Positions 12,482 to 25,634 of a stretch of DNA of 64,000 nt are shown piece after piece (within the stretch, counting starts at the first letter, position 1; each line of letters starts with the position of its first letter). The translations under genes were made by a program, and so were the position numbers. The notes under the pieces are model-generated. The model made no database searches. It saw only the letters and a program-made list of their open reading frames with translations, and was not told the DNA's origin. The DNA is from Chlamydoabsidia padenii (Eukaryota; Mucoromycota; Mucoromycetes; Mucorales; Cunninghamellaceae): positions 982,100 through 1,046,099 of the forward strand of contig JAIWND010000010.1 in the NCBI GenBank assembly GCA_025330725.1, given 5' to 3'.

Positions 12482-14321
12482 AGACAATACTACAAAGAAA
12501 CAAGCTGATTCGTGATACATGTCGTATTCAGGCGGAACACGATCACTTTTTGGAATTGGTAGAAAAGTAAGTTTTTAAGGTATTATATCATGTGCGATGG
12601 ATTCTTAAACATACTAACAAAACTAACCTTCTCATTCATCCTTTTAATCTACAGTGTTGTTATGGGGTTTCTCCACGAAAAAATATGGATCCATTCTCTA
12701 CGCTCCATCCTTCAATCTCAAGATGCTTATATCAACTCCATATGTGAAAACTACTCCAAGGACGATATCACTCTCCAACGCTACGCCGTCAGCTATCCAA
12801 TCTCCGAAATGCCTCTCTCTTGTTTTGACCAAGCTATTGCCTGTTTGCGACAAACCGATGCTGACTCTGATACACCACTTTCCAACCATCGTCATGACAA
12901 CAACTCGATGAATTCAAACACCTTGGTTTCAAACAGCTTGGCATTCACACCTTTGGAAAAGATTGCTTGTGTCAAGTCGACTTTGGATTTGATCTCTGGG
13001 GCTGTGGATAAATATACAAGGGAAATTAGAAATGGATTAAATCAAAATGGTAAGTTGTTTAAGGTTATCAAGTGACTTGAAAAATACTAACACGATCTCT
13101 CTCTCTGTTTTTTATAGAATCATCTGTGACAACCGATGAACTGATTCCTCTACTGGCTTATGTTATCACTCACTCTCGGATATCTCGGATTGCTAGCTTG
13201 GCCTTTTACATGGAAAATTTTCGATTGTCTCATATGGAACGATCAGAACATGGGTAAGCAACATAAAAACAAACCAGGATGGCTTAAATGACTAACAAGC
13301 CATGTGTTGTTGTTGTTATTGGTGGTTTTTTTATTTAGGTTTGCACTTGTCACTTTGAAAACGGCCATTGGTTTCCTGAAAGGGGATCCATTATCATTAG
13401 TGGACTCAAGCTCAACTGTATCCACCATATCCACCAACTCGGCCTCATCTACTGCACTGTCACCTCAGTTACAAAATATTCGATCAAGGTCTACTTCCTT
13501 TGGATCTCCAATAACCTCACCGACATTCAGCACGTCACATAACACACCCGTATACAATCACTATTTGCCATCCTCAAACCCTTATCGACTGTCTTCCTAT
13601 CAATCAACACAAGCTTCAAAAGCATCATCACATACATCGTCAAACATGACGGGCAGCAGTTCGAATCGACCACCCGCCAGACCGCTTCGCCATCGAAAAT
13701 CACAAAGTGTGGATATACAATGTCTTTTGGATTCTCAACAATCATCTTCGTCATCAAGTGACAGTGGCAAAGAAGAAGATTATGAAGATTTACTTACATC
13801 TACTGTATCTAATCGCCGTGGCTCCTCTTCTGTTACTCCCAAAATCCGGTCTGCCATCTTTTTACAAACACCTAATGAAAATAGACGAAGCTTAGATATA
13901 ACCAATGACTGGATGATTCACAACACCAATGCTAGTAAATCATCACCAGATCTGTTTACAAACAACATTGGGTCTCCTCAACAGCACCATCTACACCAGT
14001 CGCATCATCTTCCTCTCCAACCATCGTCTCATCACCTTCACAGCAGCAACAACAACCATCATCATCAGTATCATCATTATCATCACCAGCCTCATCATAA
14101 CAAACCCACAACACCACCTAAACATGTCTTGGGGCACACCCAACCCATGATTTCGACAACTTTACCCACTATATCAAACTCAACCCCTTTACCAGGCAAC
14201 AGTCCACCAGCATCATCGACTAATCCTCATTACTATTACTATCGACATCACCAACCTCCAGCCTCACCAAAGAAGCCGGAAGACATGTCACTGTCGGAAA
14301 CAGGTCGGGTGAAAAGCGATA

Positions 14322-14356
<35 letters not shown>

Positions 14357-14779
14357 CCATCATCAAAACCATTATCCTCACGGCCCTGGTATTTTGCATC
14401 AACAGGGTTTGCCTCTTTCAATGATATGGATGATGCAAACAATAAACTCGGTGAATCACTCTCGGCATCGACATCATTAAAAGGACATTACCCTCAACAT
14501 GCACCAACGTCTGTCATGACGCAACAACAACAACAACAACAACGACACTCTGTATCAGCACAACCACCCAAAGTGATCAATATCACCGATCGATTGTCTT
14601 TTGATGGTTTTATACGACGACCTGCTTCTATCTGTATCGATACTCGCTCTTCTTCTATGCATGGACGATCCAGGGACTCGGATGTGAATCAAGAAGATTT
14701 GGGTGATTTTTTACTCGGTTTACAAAAAATGGATGGTGACATTATTGGCGAAAGCAGTGGTCACGTACGGATGTGCTAA
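11230..14779 (+). CDS. VPS9-domain protein, probable Rab5-type GTPase exchange factor
   Basis: About nine exons, roughly 900 residues. The N-terminal third has a globular region (VVCIPHSRSLEGLVLTKDFV, YYQGQYQAANGKVISIEHR, GFKEQRTVHVMCEEWVY) that recalls the N-terminal part of VARP/ANKRD27-like proteins, without ankyrin repeats in what follows. The middle contains a helical bundle and the VPS9 core: WIHSLRSIL, SPLEK-type helix (FTPLEKIACVKSTLDLI), DELIPLLAYVITHSRI, RIASLAFYMENFR and FALVTLKTAIGFLKGD, including the Asp and Tyr of the exchange site. VPS9 proteins load GTP on Rab5-family GTPases at early endosomes. The last exon (from 13339) adds about 480 mostly disordered residues with poly-Ser, poly-His and Gln runs. 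The ATG at 11230 is the first in frame after the CT-rich leader. Confidence 0.8.
12441..12474 (+). repeat. T34 homopolymer before a 3' splice site
   Basis: Uninterrupted T run in an intron of the VPS9-domain gene, ending about 8 nt before the acceptor (AACAAATAG|ACAATAC). Confidence 0.85.
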
Positions 14780-15528
14780 ACAACAACACCCAACAAACAT
14801 ATAGTGAATAGGTTACTGTCTTCTACCCCCTTCTGTTAATTAGTAATAGTATTAGTTATCCCCCTACCACACTTTATATCTTTGTTACATTCTTTGTATA
14901 TATCCTCTTTGGTTTCTTCTCTTTATTGTTATTGTTTATCTGTCAATAAAAACCTTTTTTTTTTTTTTTACTACATACTTATATAGTTAGTGACTTGAAC
15001 TGTCGATTGCATAAAATGCAAGAAGCTCAAATCGGTGTTACCTCAGAACAGTTTTCCACAATTTTCAAATCCGACTTCCAACAATACCATTTAACATTGA
15101 TGTGCAAATGATCAAGTAGAGGTTTTCTGACATTTGACTACTGTATAGAATAGGTGTACGACAACTGTAGTATAATAGATTCGAAATTACCTTACTTTCA
15201 ATTTTTATGTATTGTGTCGATGAATGAGCGAGGCTACAATAAAAATGGATCACTGGAATAACGTATCTAGTTACATGAAAACCATAATAATTTGTATACA
15301 TTAAAAAGCAATGGGTTTAATCATATTGTCATTCTTTGTCATTATTATGTATCTTTGTGTCCTCTTTACATGACTCAGTTTGCATGATCTTCATGAGGTG
15401 GCTTTGCGTGGAAAGGGGGGGAGCAAGTGTAATTTTAAACCCCGCTTTCTTGTCTTTATATTTTTTTTTATCTCCCCCCTCTCTTTTTTTTTTTTTTCTT
15501 TCACTTTAAAACTACTTTTTGTGTGTGA
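14780..15528. other. 3' UTR of VPS9 gene and promoter of CysRS
   Basis: AATAAAAAC at about 14944-14952 is a plausible polyadenylation signal. ATTTTCAAATCCGAC (15061-15075) and AATTTTAAACCCCGCTT (15431-15447) are copies of the recurring element; the second is 80-90 bp upstream of the first CysRS ATG. No gene recognised; a 78-codon minus-strand frame at 15065-15301 is not supported. Confidence 0.4.
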
Positions 15529-18500
15529 ATGCCAACAGTGCTTTTACATTTTACAAAAAGCCTTGTTCGTGTACATTCAAAAGTATCTATTCCTTTGACA
15601 TTTGCACTCCCGTTACGACGCACCATGGCCACTGACATTAGCCGACAACAACCCAAATGGCAGGTGCCAACTCCTATCAGTGCCCAACCTGTCCTCAAAT
15701 TACAAAACTCTTTAACTAAAACAAAAGTAATATAAAAGACTGAATGTTTCCACTTTTTTTTTTACTGTTGGTCTTTACTCATATTCTTTCCTCACATGGA
15801 ATTCTGTCTTTGGTACCTTTTTTTTTTTTTTTTTTAATACAATAGACGGAATTCACTCCTAAACGTGGACGACAAGTGACTTGGTATAACTGTGGTCCTA
15901 CTGTTTATGATGCATCTCATATGGGACACGCTCGGTAAGCGAATAAAAAACGGTTGGGTGTAAAGTACAACTTGCTAATCTTTTGATCATAACCATACAA
16001 TAGGACTTATCTGGCCATGGACATTATCCGTCGTGTTCTTGAAGATTATTTCAAATATGACGTCCTGTTTGTACAAAACGTGACCGATATTGATGACAAG
16101 GTAAATAGGGGGGGGTTCATATACTTCACCATCAAAAGTATAATATCATGGCTCTAATAAAACTTTGTCATATAGATTATCATTCGAGCTCGTCAACAAT
16201 ATCTATTCAACAACCTCAAGCAAAAGACTCTCCAACTGGATGACACTTTGGTCAGCTCTGTTGAAGATGCTTGGAACGCTTATGCTACATCAAAATTGGA
16301 AAAGGTGCCTGGGGCTGCTGAAGCGGCATTGAAGGATTGGGATAGCTTTTTGGCAAGTATGACTCCTGAAGAAATGGCTAAAGCGATCGTTTTGGATGAA
16401 AAGTTCAAGATGACACTAGGTGCTTTGGTAAGAATAGAAGAGGGGTGGGGGATGTAGGTCCTGATTTGAACTAACGAATGCTCACTTTTTACTTTTTTAG
16501 CAAACCTCTCGATCTGCTATCATCAACGCCAAGAAATCTCTTACTAGTAACGACAACTCCAAATCACTTGCTGACACCTTACTGGATGCTTCTCAAGATA
16601 TCGTTTCTGTCTCATTGGATAAAAAGGTAAATTAGACAATGGAACATGTTGACATTTTGTGAGGTTGAACTCATCCCCCCCTTTTTTTTTATATGATCGA
16701 CTTTGAACAGCATGGTTCGGAAGTCAACGATCCCAAGATCTTCCGGGACTTGCCTGCCTATTGGGAAGACAAGTACTTTGAAGATATGGATGCTTTGAAT
16801 GTAAGTTTATAACAAAGGAAGGATCATTTACTAACGTATACTTTTGGTGTTCTTGTTACTATCTAGGTCCGTAAACCTGACATCCAAACTCGGGTGAGCG
16901 AATACGTGCCTGAAATCATCACCTATGTACAAAAAATCATCGACAATGGATACGCGTATGAAGCTCAAGGATCTGTCTACTTTGATACTGGTCGATACGA
17001 TGGACAAGACGGTCACCATTACGCCAAATTGGAACCTTGGTCTAAGGGTAACACTGCATTGATCGAAGACGGTGAAGGCTCGCTGGGATCTAAATTGACT
17101 GGTCAAAAAAGCAAGAATGACTTTGCTTTATGGAAGGGATCTAAACCTGGAGAACCTACCTGGAACTCACCATGGGGTCCAGGTCGTCCTGGTTGGCATA
17201 TTGAATGCTCCGTAATGGCAAGGTAAGCAAGTCAAAGGAACTATTTTTTTTTTTTTAAAAAAAAAAAAAACAAAAGATGGCTTACTTTTATATCTTGACT
17301 AGTGCTGTCTTGGGCGATAATATGGATATTCATTCTGGTGGTATTGACTTGGCCTTCCCTCATCACGATAACGAACTGGCTCAAGCTGAAGGACATTACA
17401 ACTGCAAACAATGGGTCAACTACTTTTTACACGCTGGTCATCTTCATGTTGAAGGGCAAAAGATGAGTAAAAGCTTGAAGAACTTTATCAGCATTCAAGA
17501 AGCACTCAAGTTGTATACCGCTCGACAAATTCGACTCTTCTTCCTTCAATACCAATGGGATGCCAAGATGGACTTTAAACAATCAAGTATGTTGGAAGTT
17601 ATCCAAGGTGAAACAACTTTGAAGGTAGGGGGGAAAAAAAGATAATAGTTTGATTATACATCTCATCTTTTTTAATTTTACATAGAACTTCTTTGATAAT
17701 GTAAAAGGCGTTTTATACAAGATTAAAAGTGATGGCAGCCGGGGTGCCTCTGAATTACCTGACGGTGGTTTGACTCATCGATTTGGACCTGCTGAAACTC
17801 AATTGCTCTCTACGTAAGTGAACAAGGGAAGAATGGATGATAATGGAGCCTGATTGCTCTCCTCCAACTTTTATTTTTTTAGCCTTCAAGCAAAACAAGA
17901 CGCCGTACATGTAGCTCTCTGTGACTCTATCAATACTCCTGCCGCCATGGACGAAATCATGAACATGGTGACACAAACTAACAAGTATATTGCCACTGGA
18001 TCCAAGGCTGTCAATCCTCATTTACTCAACAAGATTGCCACATGGGTTACTTCCATGATGAAGGTAAAGAAAGGAATGGTGATTTGTGGATATGATATTC
18101 ATTTTATTTTACTTGTTAGATCTTTGGTGTTACTGACAATGGCGTTGATATTGGTTTTGGCTCTTCATCTGATCAAGCCAATGGCAACGTAAGATTAATA
18201 TATCAAATATAGGACATGATTACTTACTTTGATTCTACTTGTGTAGCTTGAAGACACATTGATGCCATATTTGCATACACTCTCTGGTTTCCGTGACCAA
18301 GTACGTCGGATGGCTCGGGACAATGCACCTCAAAAGCAATTTTTGGAGGCCTGTGATGTTTTACGTGATACTCAAATGGTTGATCTTGGTGTATCTCTCG
18401 ATGATCAAGAAGGTAAGAGAGGGAGGAAGGGAATTTCATGACGACATGTTAATCCTTTTTGTTTTGGGGTAACTAGATGGAACTGCTTTGGTAAAATTGG

Positions 18501-18814
18501 TGCCTCGTGAAGAATTGATTGAAGCTCGGGAAAAGAAACAAGCACTTTTAGCAGAAAAGGAACAAAAACGCATAGCGGCTCAAGCGGATCGGGAACGGAA
18601 ACGATTGGAAAAACTTGAAAAGGGTCGGGTCAGTCCTTTCGATCTTTTCAAAACTCGAACCGATGAATTCTCCAAATTTGACGATCAAGGTCTACCAACA
18701 CACACCAAGGATGGCGAAGAAATCACCAAGAGCCGTAAAAAGAAACTACAAAAGGAATGGGACACACAAAAGAAACTACATGACGAATTCGTCAAGGAAA
18801 TGGGTAACCAATAA
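15529..18814 (+). CDS. cysteinyl-tRNA synthetase, probably dual cytosolic/mitochondrial
   Basis: About twelve exons encode a class I synthetase of about 780 residues that charges tRNA-Cys. Signatures: [17 protein letters not shown] (HIGH box as HMGH), [39 protein letters not shown] (zinc-site Cys and His ligands), and KMSKS in [11 protein letters not shown]. The C-terminal tail is basic and coiled-coil-like ([17 protein letters not shown]), usual for eukaryotic CysRS. Two in-frame ATGs exist: 15529, opening a basic, acid-free leader ([19 protein letters not shown]), and 15625 (CACCATGG, strong context) giving MATDISRQQ. The longer form looks like a mitochondrial presequence, the shorter like the cytosolic form; I give the longer span. 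Confidence 0.95.
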
Positions 18815-19031
18815 AAAATAAATAGATATAGGTAGTCGTCATAGTTATTATGTTACTTTAATAAAGACATTTTACACATATGCTCTTTTTGTTTGATCCC
18901 CAGCATAATATATACATACATATCAAGGCAATGATTTTTATTTTATTAATTAAATGATTAATGGAGATGGGGGAGGGAATATAAACAAATGACAATTATA
19001 AATAGAGGACTATGTGTAAGGGTGGAGAGAT
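18815..19031. terminator. convergent 3' region with AATAAA signals
   Basis: AATAAAGAC at about 18859-18867 serves the CysRS gene; the minus-strand gene RNR2 ends at 19032, so both 3' UTRs share this short AT-rich spacer. Confidence 0.4.
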
Positions 19032-20195
19032 TTAAAAATCGGCATCCAAAGTAAAGTTCTTTTCGTCGGTAGTCTTGTTCATCACACCAGCCCGTTGATA
19101 ATCCGACACTCGTTTTTCAAAGAAATTGGTCTTGCCTTGAAGAGAGATCAGATCCATAAAGTCAAAGGGATTGGTCGAGTTGTAATGCTTGTCTTGACCA
19201 AGAGCCACGAGGAGACGATCAGCCACGAATTCAATGTATTGACACATCAACTTTGCATTCATACCGATGAGAGCGACAGGAAGAGCATCCGTCAAGAATT
19301 CTTGTTCGATCGCCACGGCTTCGACAATAATGTCCCTGACCCGGTCTTGAGAGGGTGGGTGGTGGAGATGACTGAACAGTAAACAGGCAAAATCGGTATG
19401 TAATCCTTCGTCTCGACTGATCAATTCATTGGAGAAGGTCAAGCCCGGCATGAGACCACGTTTCTTGAGCCAAAAGATGGAAGCAAAGGAGCCAGAGAAA
19501 AAGATGCCTTCCACAGCAGCAAAGGCGACCAGTCGTTCAGCAAATGATTCGTTGCCTGTGATCCACCGGAATGCCCAATCTGCCTTCTTCTTGATACAAG
19601 GGACTAAAAAAAAAAAAAAAAAGGAGTTGGACTTGTTTTCGCATCTGGTTTGCTACTTACTGGTTTCAATGGCATCAAATAGGGTTTCTTTTTCCACCGG
19701 ATCCTTGATATAAGTGTCGATCAATAAACTGTAAGTTTCAGAGTGAATGTTTTCAATCATGATTTGGAATCCATAAAAGCACTTGGCTTCAGCAATCTTG
19801 ACTTCATCCATAAAGTTTTGCACCAAATTTTCATTGACAATACCATCCGAGCTTGCAAAGAAGGCAAGGACATGAGAGAGAAAGTAGCGTTCATCGGCAT
19901 TCATCTTGTTTTCCCAATCGTCCATGTCTTTGGAGAGGTCGATTTCTTCCGCCGTCCAAAAGGATGCTTCATGCTTCTTGTAGAATTGCCAAATCTATTC
20001 AAAAAGTGTGAGGGCATCATGAGTATAGGTAGTGGTCAAAGAGGCAACACTCACTTCATGGTACTTGATTGGGAATAGGCAGAATCGACGAGTGTTTTCA
20101 CGAAGGATTTCTTCATCTTGTTCAGGGACACGGACAGGGCGTTGATGCTTGAGAGTCAATTGATCAAGTTGTTCGGCAGTTTCATAGACAGACAT
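19032..20195 (-). CDS. RNR2: ribonucleotide reductase small subunit (R2)
   Basis: Three exons (about 20195-20056, 19994-19664 and 19602-19032) encode about 345 residues. R2 holds the di-iron/tyrosyl radical cofactor used by the large subunit to make deoxyribonucleotides. Visible: [48 protein letters not shown], the iron ligand and radical segment [30 protein letters not shown], and [14 protein letters not shown]. The C-terminus FTLDADF is the R2 tail peptide that docks on R1. All expected key residues appear present, so this is the active type rather than an Rnr4-like degenerate partner. An AACGCGAA site about 100 bp upstream suggests G1/S control. Confidence 0.95.
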
Positions 20196-21312
20196 GGTTG
20201 AATAGTATAATGGGTGTAAAGCGAAAGAGAGAGAGAGAGAAAGAGCCCTTTTTATAATTTCCAGAAAATAAGGGGGAGAGAGAAACGGTGATTGAATTCG
20301 CGTTTTACTTTTTTTTTTATTTTTTCCCGTTGGCCGCGTTGCTAAGCGGCAGTTTAACTATCTGGCATACGACTAATTTTGCGGTCTTTCTTCTTTCTCT
20401 TTTACAAACTTTATCCCAGCCATGACAAACGACTGACAAATCACTCCATGGGACTAATTCTCAAGTCGGAACCTGGCAGAAAAACAAAGAAAAACGACTA
20501 GTGACCAACTCTCTTGACAATTTGACATTACCTGGTGTTGAATGGTTCGCAGCAAAACAACTGAAACTTGGCCTTATCGTATTTGGTAAGTACAAGAAGA
20601 AAAGAAATTTCGGTACTCATTCTTCTTTTATATATATATATATCATGGCATCTAGTGATATGTGTATGTGTCACATCCTTTCTCTACATAAACTGGGACC
20701 ATCCAAACCATCTCCGCCCGTAGTCGGATCCCATCACGCCACCTCTTTAGTAGGCCGACTGACAATTCAGAGCATTGGTGTATGGCTGGCTTGTGAAAGG
20801 GAAAAAAAAAATAGTCATCTCGACAACTCTTTGATAAGCTTCTTTAATGCTATGACTTGATCGTGCTACTGACTATCCATTTCTTCTACATCCTGGTCTT
20901 TATATCGCCAAACTCTGACTGAAACCTTCCGAATCAACAAATATGTCGGCAACACAACCACATTGTCATCATCACAATGTCATCCTTTACATTTAGAATA
21001 GTCATACATACTTTTATTTATATACTACTACTTGAAACAATAAAGAAGTACAACCATGATCTACATTGGTTGCTTTTGAACTGTTTTACATAACACTTTT
21101 TTTTTTTTTGACCCATGTTTTAGATAGTATGGACAACAATGAATGGAATGTGGTAGGTAGGATCTTGTGACCGAAAAGCGATTGGATGGATGATCCCTCT
21201 CTCGCACATCAAAACAGTGGATTCCATATAAATATACCCATTTGAATGTTAAAACTATCTCTTCTTTTTTTCTTTTATTCTATTCTATTCTATTTTTCTT
21301 CTTCTCGTCCAA
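20196..21312. other. divergent intergenic region between RNR2 and the cyclin gene
   Basis: About 1.1 kb. It holds an MCB/E2F-like site near RNR2 (entered separately) and a GC-rich patch at about 20329-20352 (CGTTGGCCGCGTTGCTAAGC). A 119-codon plus-strand frame at 20501-20860 ends in simple sequence and resembles nothing; I do not call it. A T-run at 21099-21110 and a TTCTATTCTATTC tract precede the cyclin ATG. Confidence 0.4.
20296..20306 (-). promoter_or_regulatory. MCB/E2F-like site upstream of RNR2
   Basis: Read on the minus strand the sequence is AAAACGCGAATTC, containing ACGCGA, close to the MluI cell-cycle box (ACGCGT) and E2F-type sites. It is about 100 bp before the RNR2 ATG. Small-subunit genes are classic G1/S targets in fungi; function here is inferred. 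Confidence 0.45.
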
Positions 21313-21998
21313 ATGACTCCTCGAATTGCATGTTATAATACAGATGCATTAGTTGGTATGTCAATGAAATTCATGCAAATTTCAAAGCCCGCTTTTTTTT
21401 TTATAAAAAAAAAAATCTTCTTCATTCCTTTATAGATTATATGGCTCTCACGGTCAAACATGTCGTGCCTATCACCCCACTGTATTTCCCAGCCGCGTGT
21501 GACCTTTTACCTACCATTGAATCCTTCATCCGACTCATCATCAAACATTGTCAAGTCTCGGCCACCATCCTTCTCTTTGCCATTCTCTATCTCGTCAAAC
21601 TAGGCCAGCTCATGGGTCCCCAACGCGCTAAAGGTCAGCACGATACCCCGCACCGGTTACTTTTAGCATCGATCCTCATTAGTTCAAAATACTTGTGTGA
21701 AGCAGGGACTCATCTGACGAGTCGGTCCGTGGCCAATCAAGTGGCTCCGTGGTATACCTGTCAACAAGTGAACGGGATGGAGCGGAGTTTCTTGGCTTTG
21801 CTCGGCTATGATTTATGGATCTCCCCCTTTTCGTTGACGACGTTTGTGAACCAGCATGGGTATCGTCTCAAAGTACAATTGCTGAATGATATGGATCAGG
21901 ATAGTTTGGTACTAAGGGGCCTCCTCTTGGATGCCGCTCGGCTCAATCACCGTGTCTATTCATCTCGACGTCTCTCGTTATTAATGGCATCATATTAG
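21313..21998 (+). CDS. PHO80/PCL-like cyclin
   Basis: Two exons (21313-21355 and 21436-21998) give about 200 residues that are almost entirely a cyclin box: TIESFIRLIIKHCQVSATILLFAILYLVKL (first helix pair), HRLLLASILISSKYLCEA, and QVNGMERSFLALLGYDLWISPFSLTTFV. The motif pattern (helix with LL-ASIL-SSKYL, then N-x-ER-FL-LLGYDLW) fits the Pcl/Pho80 or cyclin-Y group that partners Pho85-type kinases, rather than mitotic cyclins. The start ATG at 21313 leads directly into MTPRIACYNTDALVDYM after splicing. The intron carries a TTTCAAAGCCCGC element at 21380-21392. The kinase partner is not in this window. Confidence 0.75.
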
Positions 21999-22174
21999 TT
22001 GCCTTTTTATCTTGACCATGGTTTCATCATCATTCAATAAACAACTTTTTTTTTTAATTCATGCAAATGTTTTAAAAGTCCGATGTTTCAAAAAGTTTTA
22101 CATTTTTAAAGCCAGCTCCTATAATGCATAAAATAGAGTTAAATGTGTGTGTGGGGGGGGAATCCCATATCAAT

Positions 22175-22605
22175 TTACCAAGTAATGGGTACACGACCCC
22201 TGGGTAAATCAGAAATACGATTGAAAGCAGAAGGTGAAAGATCAACACTACCATAATGGCAACTTGGACAAGTATCAACCTATCATCAAGTAAAAAAAAA
22301 AGGGGGGGGTAAGAGTCATGTCATTCCACCATTGGAAAAAAAAAGTTTACGATTTTGACAGTGACAGATCCTTTTGGCCCAGTGACACGAATAGACTTGT
22401 TGCACAACATGTTGAGGTTCGGATTGGGTCCATTATTCATTTGAGGAGCATTCAATGCGGCGACAAGTTGGTTATTGTTATTGCTGATACCACAACTTCC
22501 TAGCCCCACATCATAATATGTCCCATCACCCGAAAAATGACGAGAGGGAATGGCTACTACCAGAGACACCACCAGGGAAAACAGTAAATATAAAGTGCTT
22601 GACAT
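22175..22605 (-). CDS. secreted RlpA-like double-psi beta-barrel protein
   Basis: Two exons (22605-22352 and 22278-22175) encode about 118 residues: a signal peptide (MSSTLYLLFSLVVSLVVAIP), then one double-psi beta-barrel domain with GDGTYYDVGLGSCG, NQLVAALNAPQM, a CNKSIRV segment, VKIVDTCPSCHYGSVDLSPSAF and a final VPITW. This is the pattern of fungal RlpA-like/expansin-like extracellular proteins; several are secreted, small and expressed at the cell surface, and their ligands are mostly unknown. The Asp of VDTCP is present. The start at 22605 is chosen because the upstream in-frame codons do not belong to a signal peptide. There is no cellulose-binding module. Confidence 0.8.
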
Positions 22606-22932
22606 GATATTGAATAACAAGTGGGGAAAATAAGAGGCTGGAGGCACTTGTTTTTATAGGGAAAGAGTTGATCTTTGACAAATATAATTTCAATCCTCGA
22701 CAGTGTTCAGGAACGAGAGCCGACATCTAGCCTGATCTTTATGTCATGTCACTTTCAGAGTGATCGGAAGAAGAGACGGGGAGAATCATTGTCCGGTCTA
22801 TCATTATTTACATTGACCGACCGGATAGACCTAATTATGATATACTGTATGGAATAACAAGGGATTCTTTTTTTTTTTTTATTGTATTATATTCAATCTA
22901 TTAACTACAGTAACTTGTACATGTGGAGGGGG
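22606..22932. other. intergenic region
   Basis: Promoter of the RlpA-like gene on the right side and 3' region of the aldo-keto reductase; contains a short inverted pair (GACCGG at 22758-22830 area) and a T-run at 22868-22880. No gene seen. Confidence 0.35.
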
Positions 22933-24388
22933 TCAAGAGGCTCTAAAGTTAAAGGTTGGTTCAGGTTTGTTTCCGAGGATCTATATATAATACAATAAAA
23001 AAAAAAAAGGAATTAGTAGATGGCATAATGAAGGGGGGGGACTAAAACTTACGATTTCCAATTCATGCATTACATCATCGGTTAATAAATGTAAACATTG
23101 AATAGCCTTGACATTTTCTTCCACCTGAGAAGGACGGGAGGCACCGGTGATAACATTTGATACCGACGGGTTCTTTAAGCACCAGGCAATTGCCAATTGA
23201 GATGGTGTGATTTTGAGTCTTTCAGCCACCAACTAAATTCATGCAACAAAAGGAGAGTTAATCTTCCTAACTATTCCAATTCTTTAATGACTTACCACCA
23301 ACTGTTTCACTTTATCCATTTTTTTGTGTCCTTCAACACTAAAGTAACCAGCCCTTAGTCGATTGATCACCGGGTGGTCTTTAATAGCCAGTCTTGCGTC
23401 TGGAGGAATGATGCCGTCATTGTATTTGCCTGTTAAAACACCTATATGAAGAGAGATTAAAGTAAATATATCATTAGGGGTTATAATTCATCTTACCTGA
23501 AGCTAAAGGTGACCAACCAGTGATGCCAATATGATATTTATCAACAAGATACAAGTACTCCTTTTCCAGACGTTCACGATGAAACATATTATATTGAGGT
23601 TGCTACCAATAAATGGTTTAATTATCCATTCCCATTTGATTTCATTCTTTTATTTACCTCTACTATAGGAGCCACCAAGTTCAATTGTTGAGCCAATCGA
23701 ATAGCTTCAATGACCAAATGAGGAGGCCATTCACTTGTCCCCCAATAAAGAGCCATCCCTTTATCAATGCACCAACTAAATGCACGCACGATTTCCTCCA
23801 TGGGTGTATCTGGATCCGGTCGTTGAGCATACACTATATCCACATAATCCAATTGTAGTCGTTTCAATGATGCTGATAGTCCTTCAATGATATGTTTCCG
23901 TGATAGTCCTCGATCGTTCGGTCCTTTACCGCCCCAATAGATATTTGTCGCCACAACAAAGTCGGATCGTCGCCACTGGAGTCGTCTAAACGCAATACCC
24001 ATATCTATTTGTGCTTGTCCACCTTATCTTTGCAAAATAATCCCCTTTATTAGTGGTATGGTAAAAAAGGTGAAGGGGGGGAGGGGTTATTACCTGAATG
24101 TGATTCCGCCACGTCAAAGAAATTAACACCATTTTCAAAGGCTACGCGCATACATTCGGTCGACGTTTCTAGTTATCATGATAAGATACGAGTTGAAAGA
24201 CATTGGGTTGTTTTGTTTACTATTGTGATTACCTGAATTGATTTGAGCCGCTATAAAGAGAGGTGATATTAGTCAATTAGAGATTATAAAAAGTTGTTTT
24301 ACTTAATGTTGTTACCAAAAGTAATCCAAGTCCCTAATCCAATCGCACTGACTTTAATACCCGATGAGCCCAAGTAACGATATTCCAT
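22933..24388 (-). CDS. AKR6 aldo-keto reductase, Kv channel beta-subunit type, with altered catalytic residues
   Basis: About eight exons encode about 345 residues. The sequence follows AKR6/Kv-beta proteins closely: [118 protein letters not shown] and the C-terminal LGNKP. They bind NADPH in a TIM barrel. Two of the AKR catalytic residues differ: the Tyr expected after DxAE is His (DVAESHSG), and the Lys expected in T-K-I is Asn (ATNIYWGG). Both are directly readable in exons without frame problems. The Asp of the tetrad is kept. The protein may bind cofactor but be weakly active or inactive. Chosen start: the ATG that opens the family N-terminus. Confidence 0.9.
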
Positions 24389-24691
24389 AGAGTAATGTCA
24401 AGGATGTAAAGGATATAAAAAAGAAAAAGAGCTTAAAAAAGGAATAAAGGGAAAAGGAAATACCGGGAAGATATTTCCATTCCATAAAAAAAAAAAAAAA
24501 AGTTAATTATTTTTAAGCCCCGATCGAGCCACACCGTCTAATTGTTTTGCCCACTGTTCCACACACACACATCAGAGAGATTCAACAAGTATGGTGTCAC
24601 AGTAAAAGTATTTTCTTTTTTATTTCATTTACATAAAAACGCCTAAACCTAGTGATGGGGGAGGGGTAAAAGTAGGTATGTTACTAAAACA
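24389..24691. promoter_or_regulatory. promoter of the AKR6 gene and 3' region of the E2 gene
   Basis: TTTTTAAGCCCCGATC at 24510-24525 is a variant of the recurring element, about 120 bp upstream of the AKR6 start. An A-run precedes it. No gene seen. Confidence 0.35.

Positions 24692-25634
<943 letters not shown>

Noticed and set aside
20501..20860. 119-codon frame upstream of the cyclin
   Set aside because: Composition is unconvincing, it runs through TA and A repeats, and no family resemblance was found.
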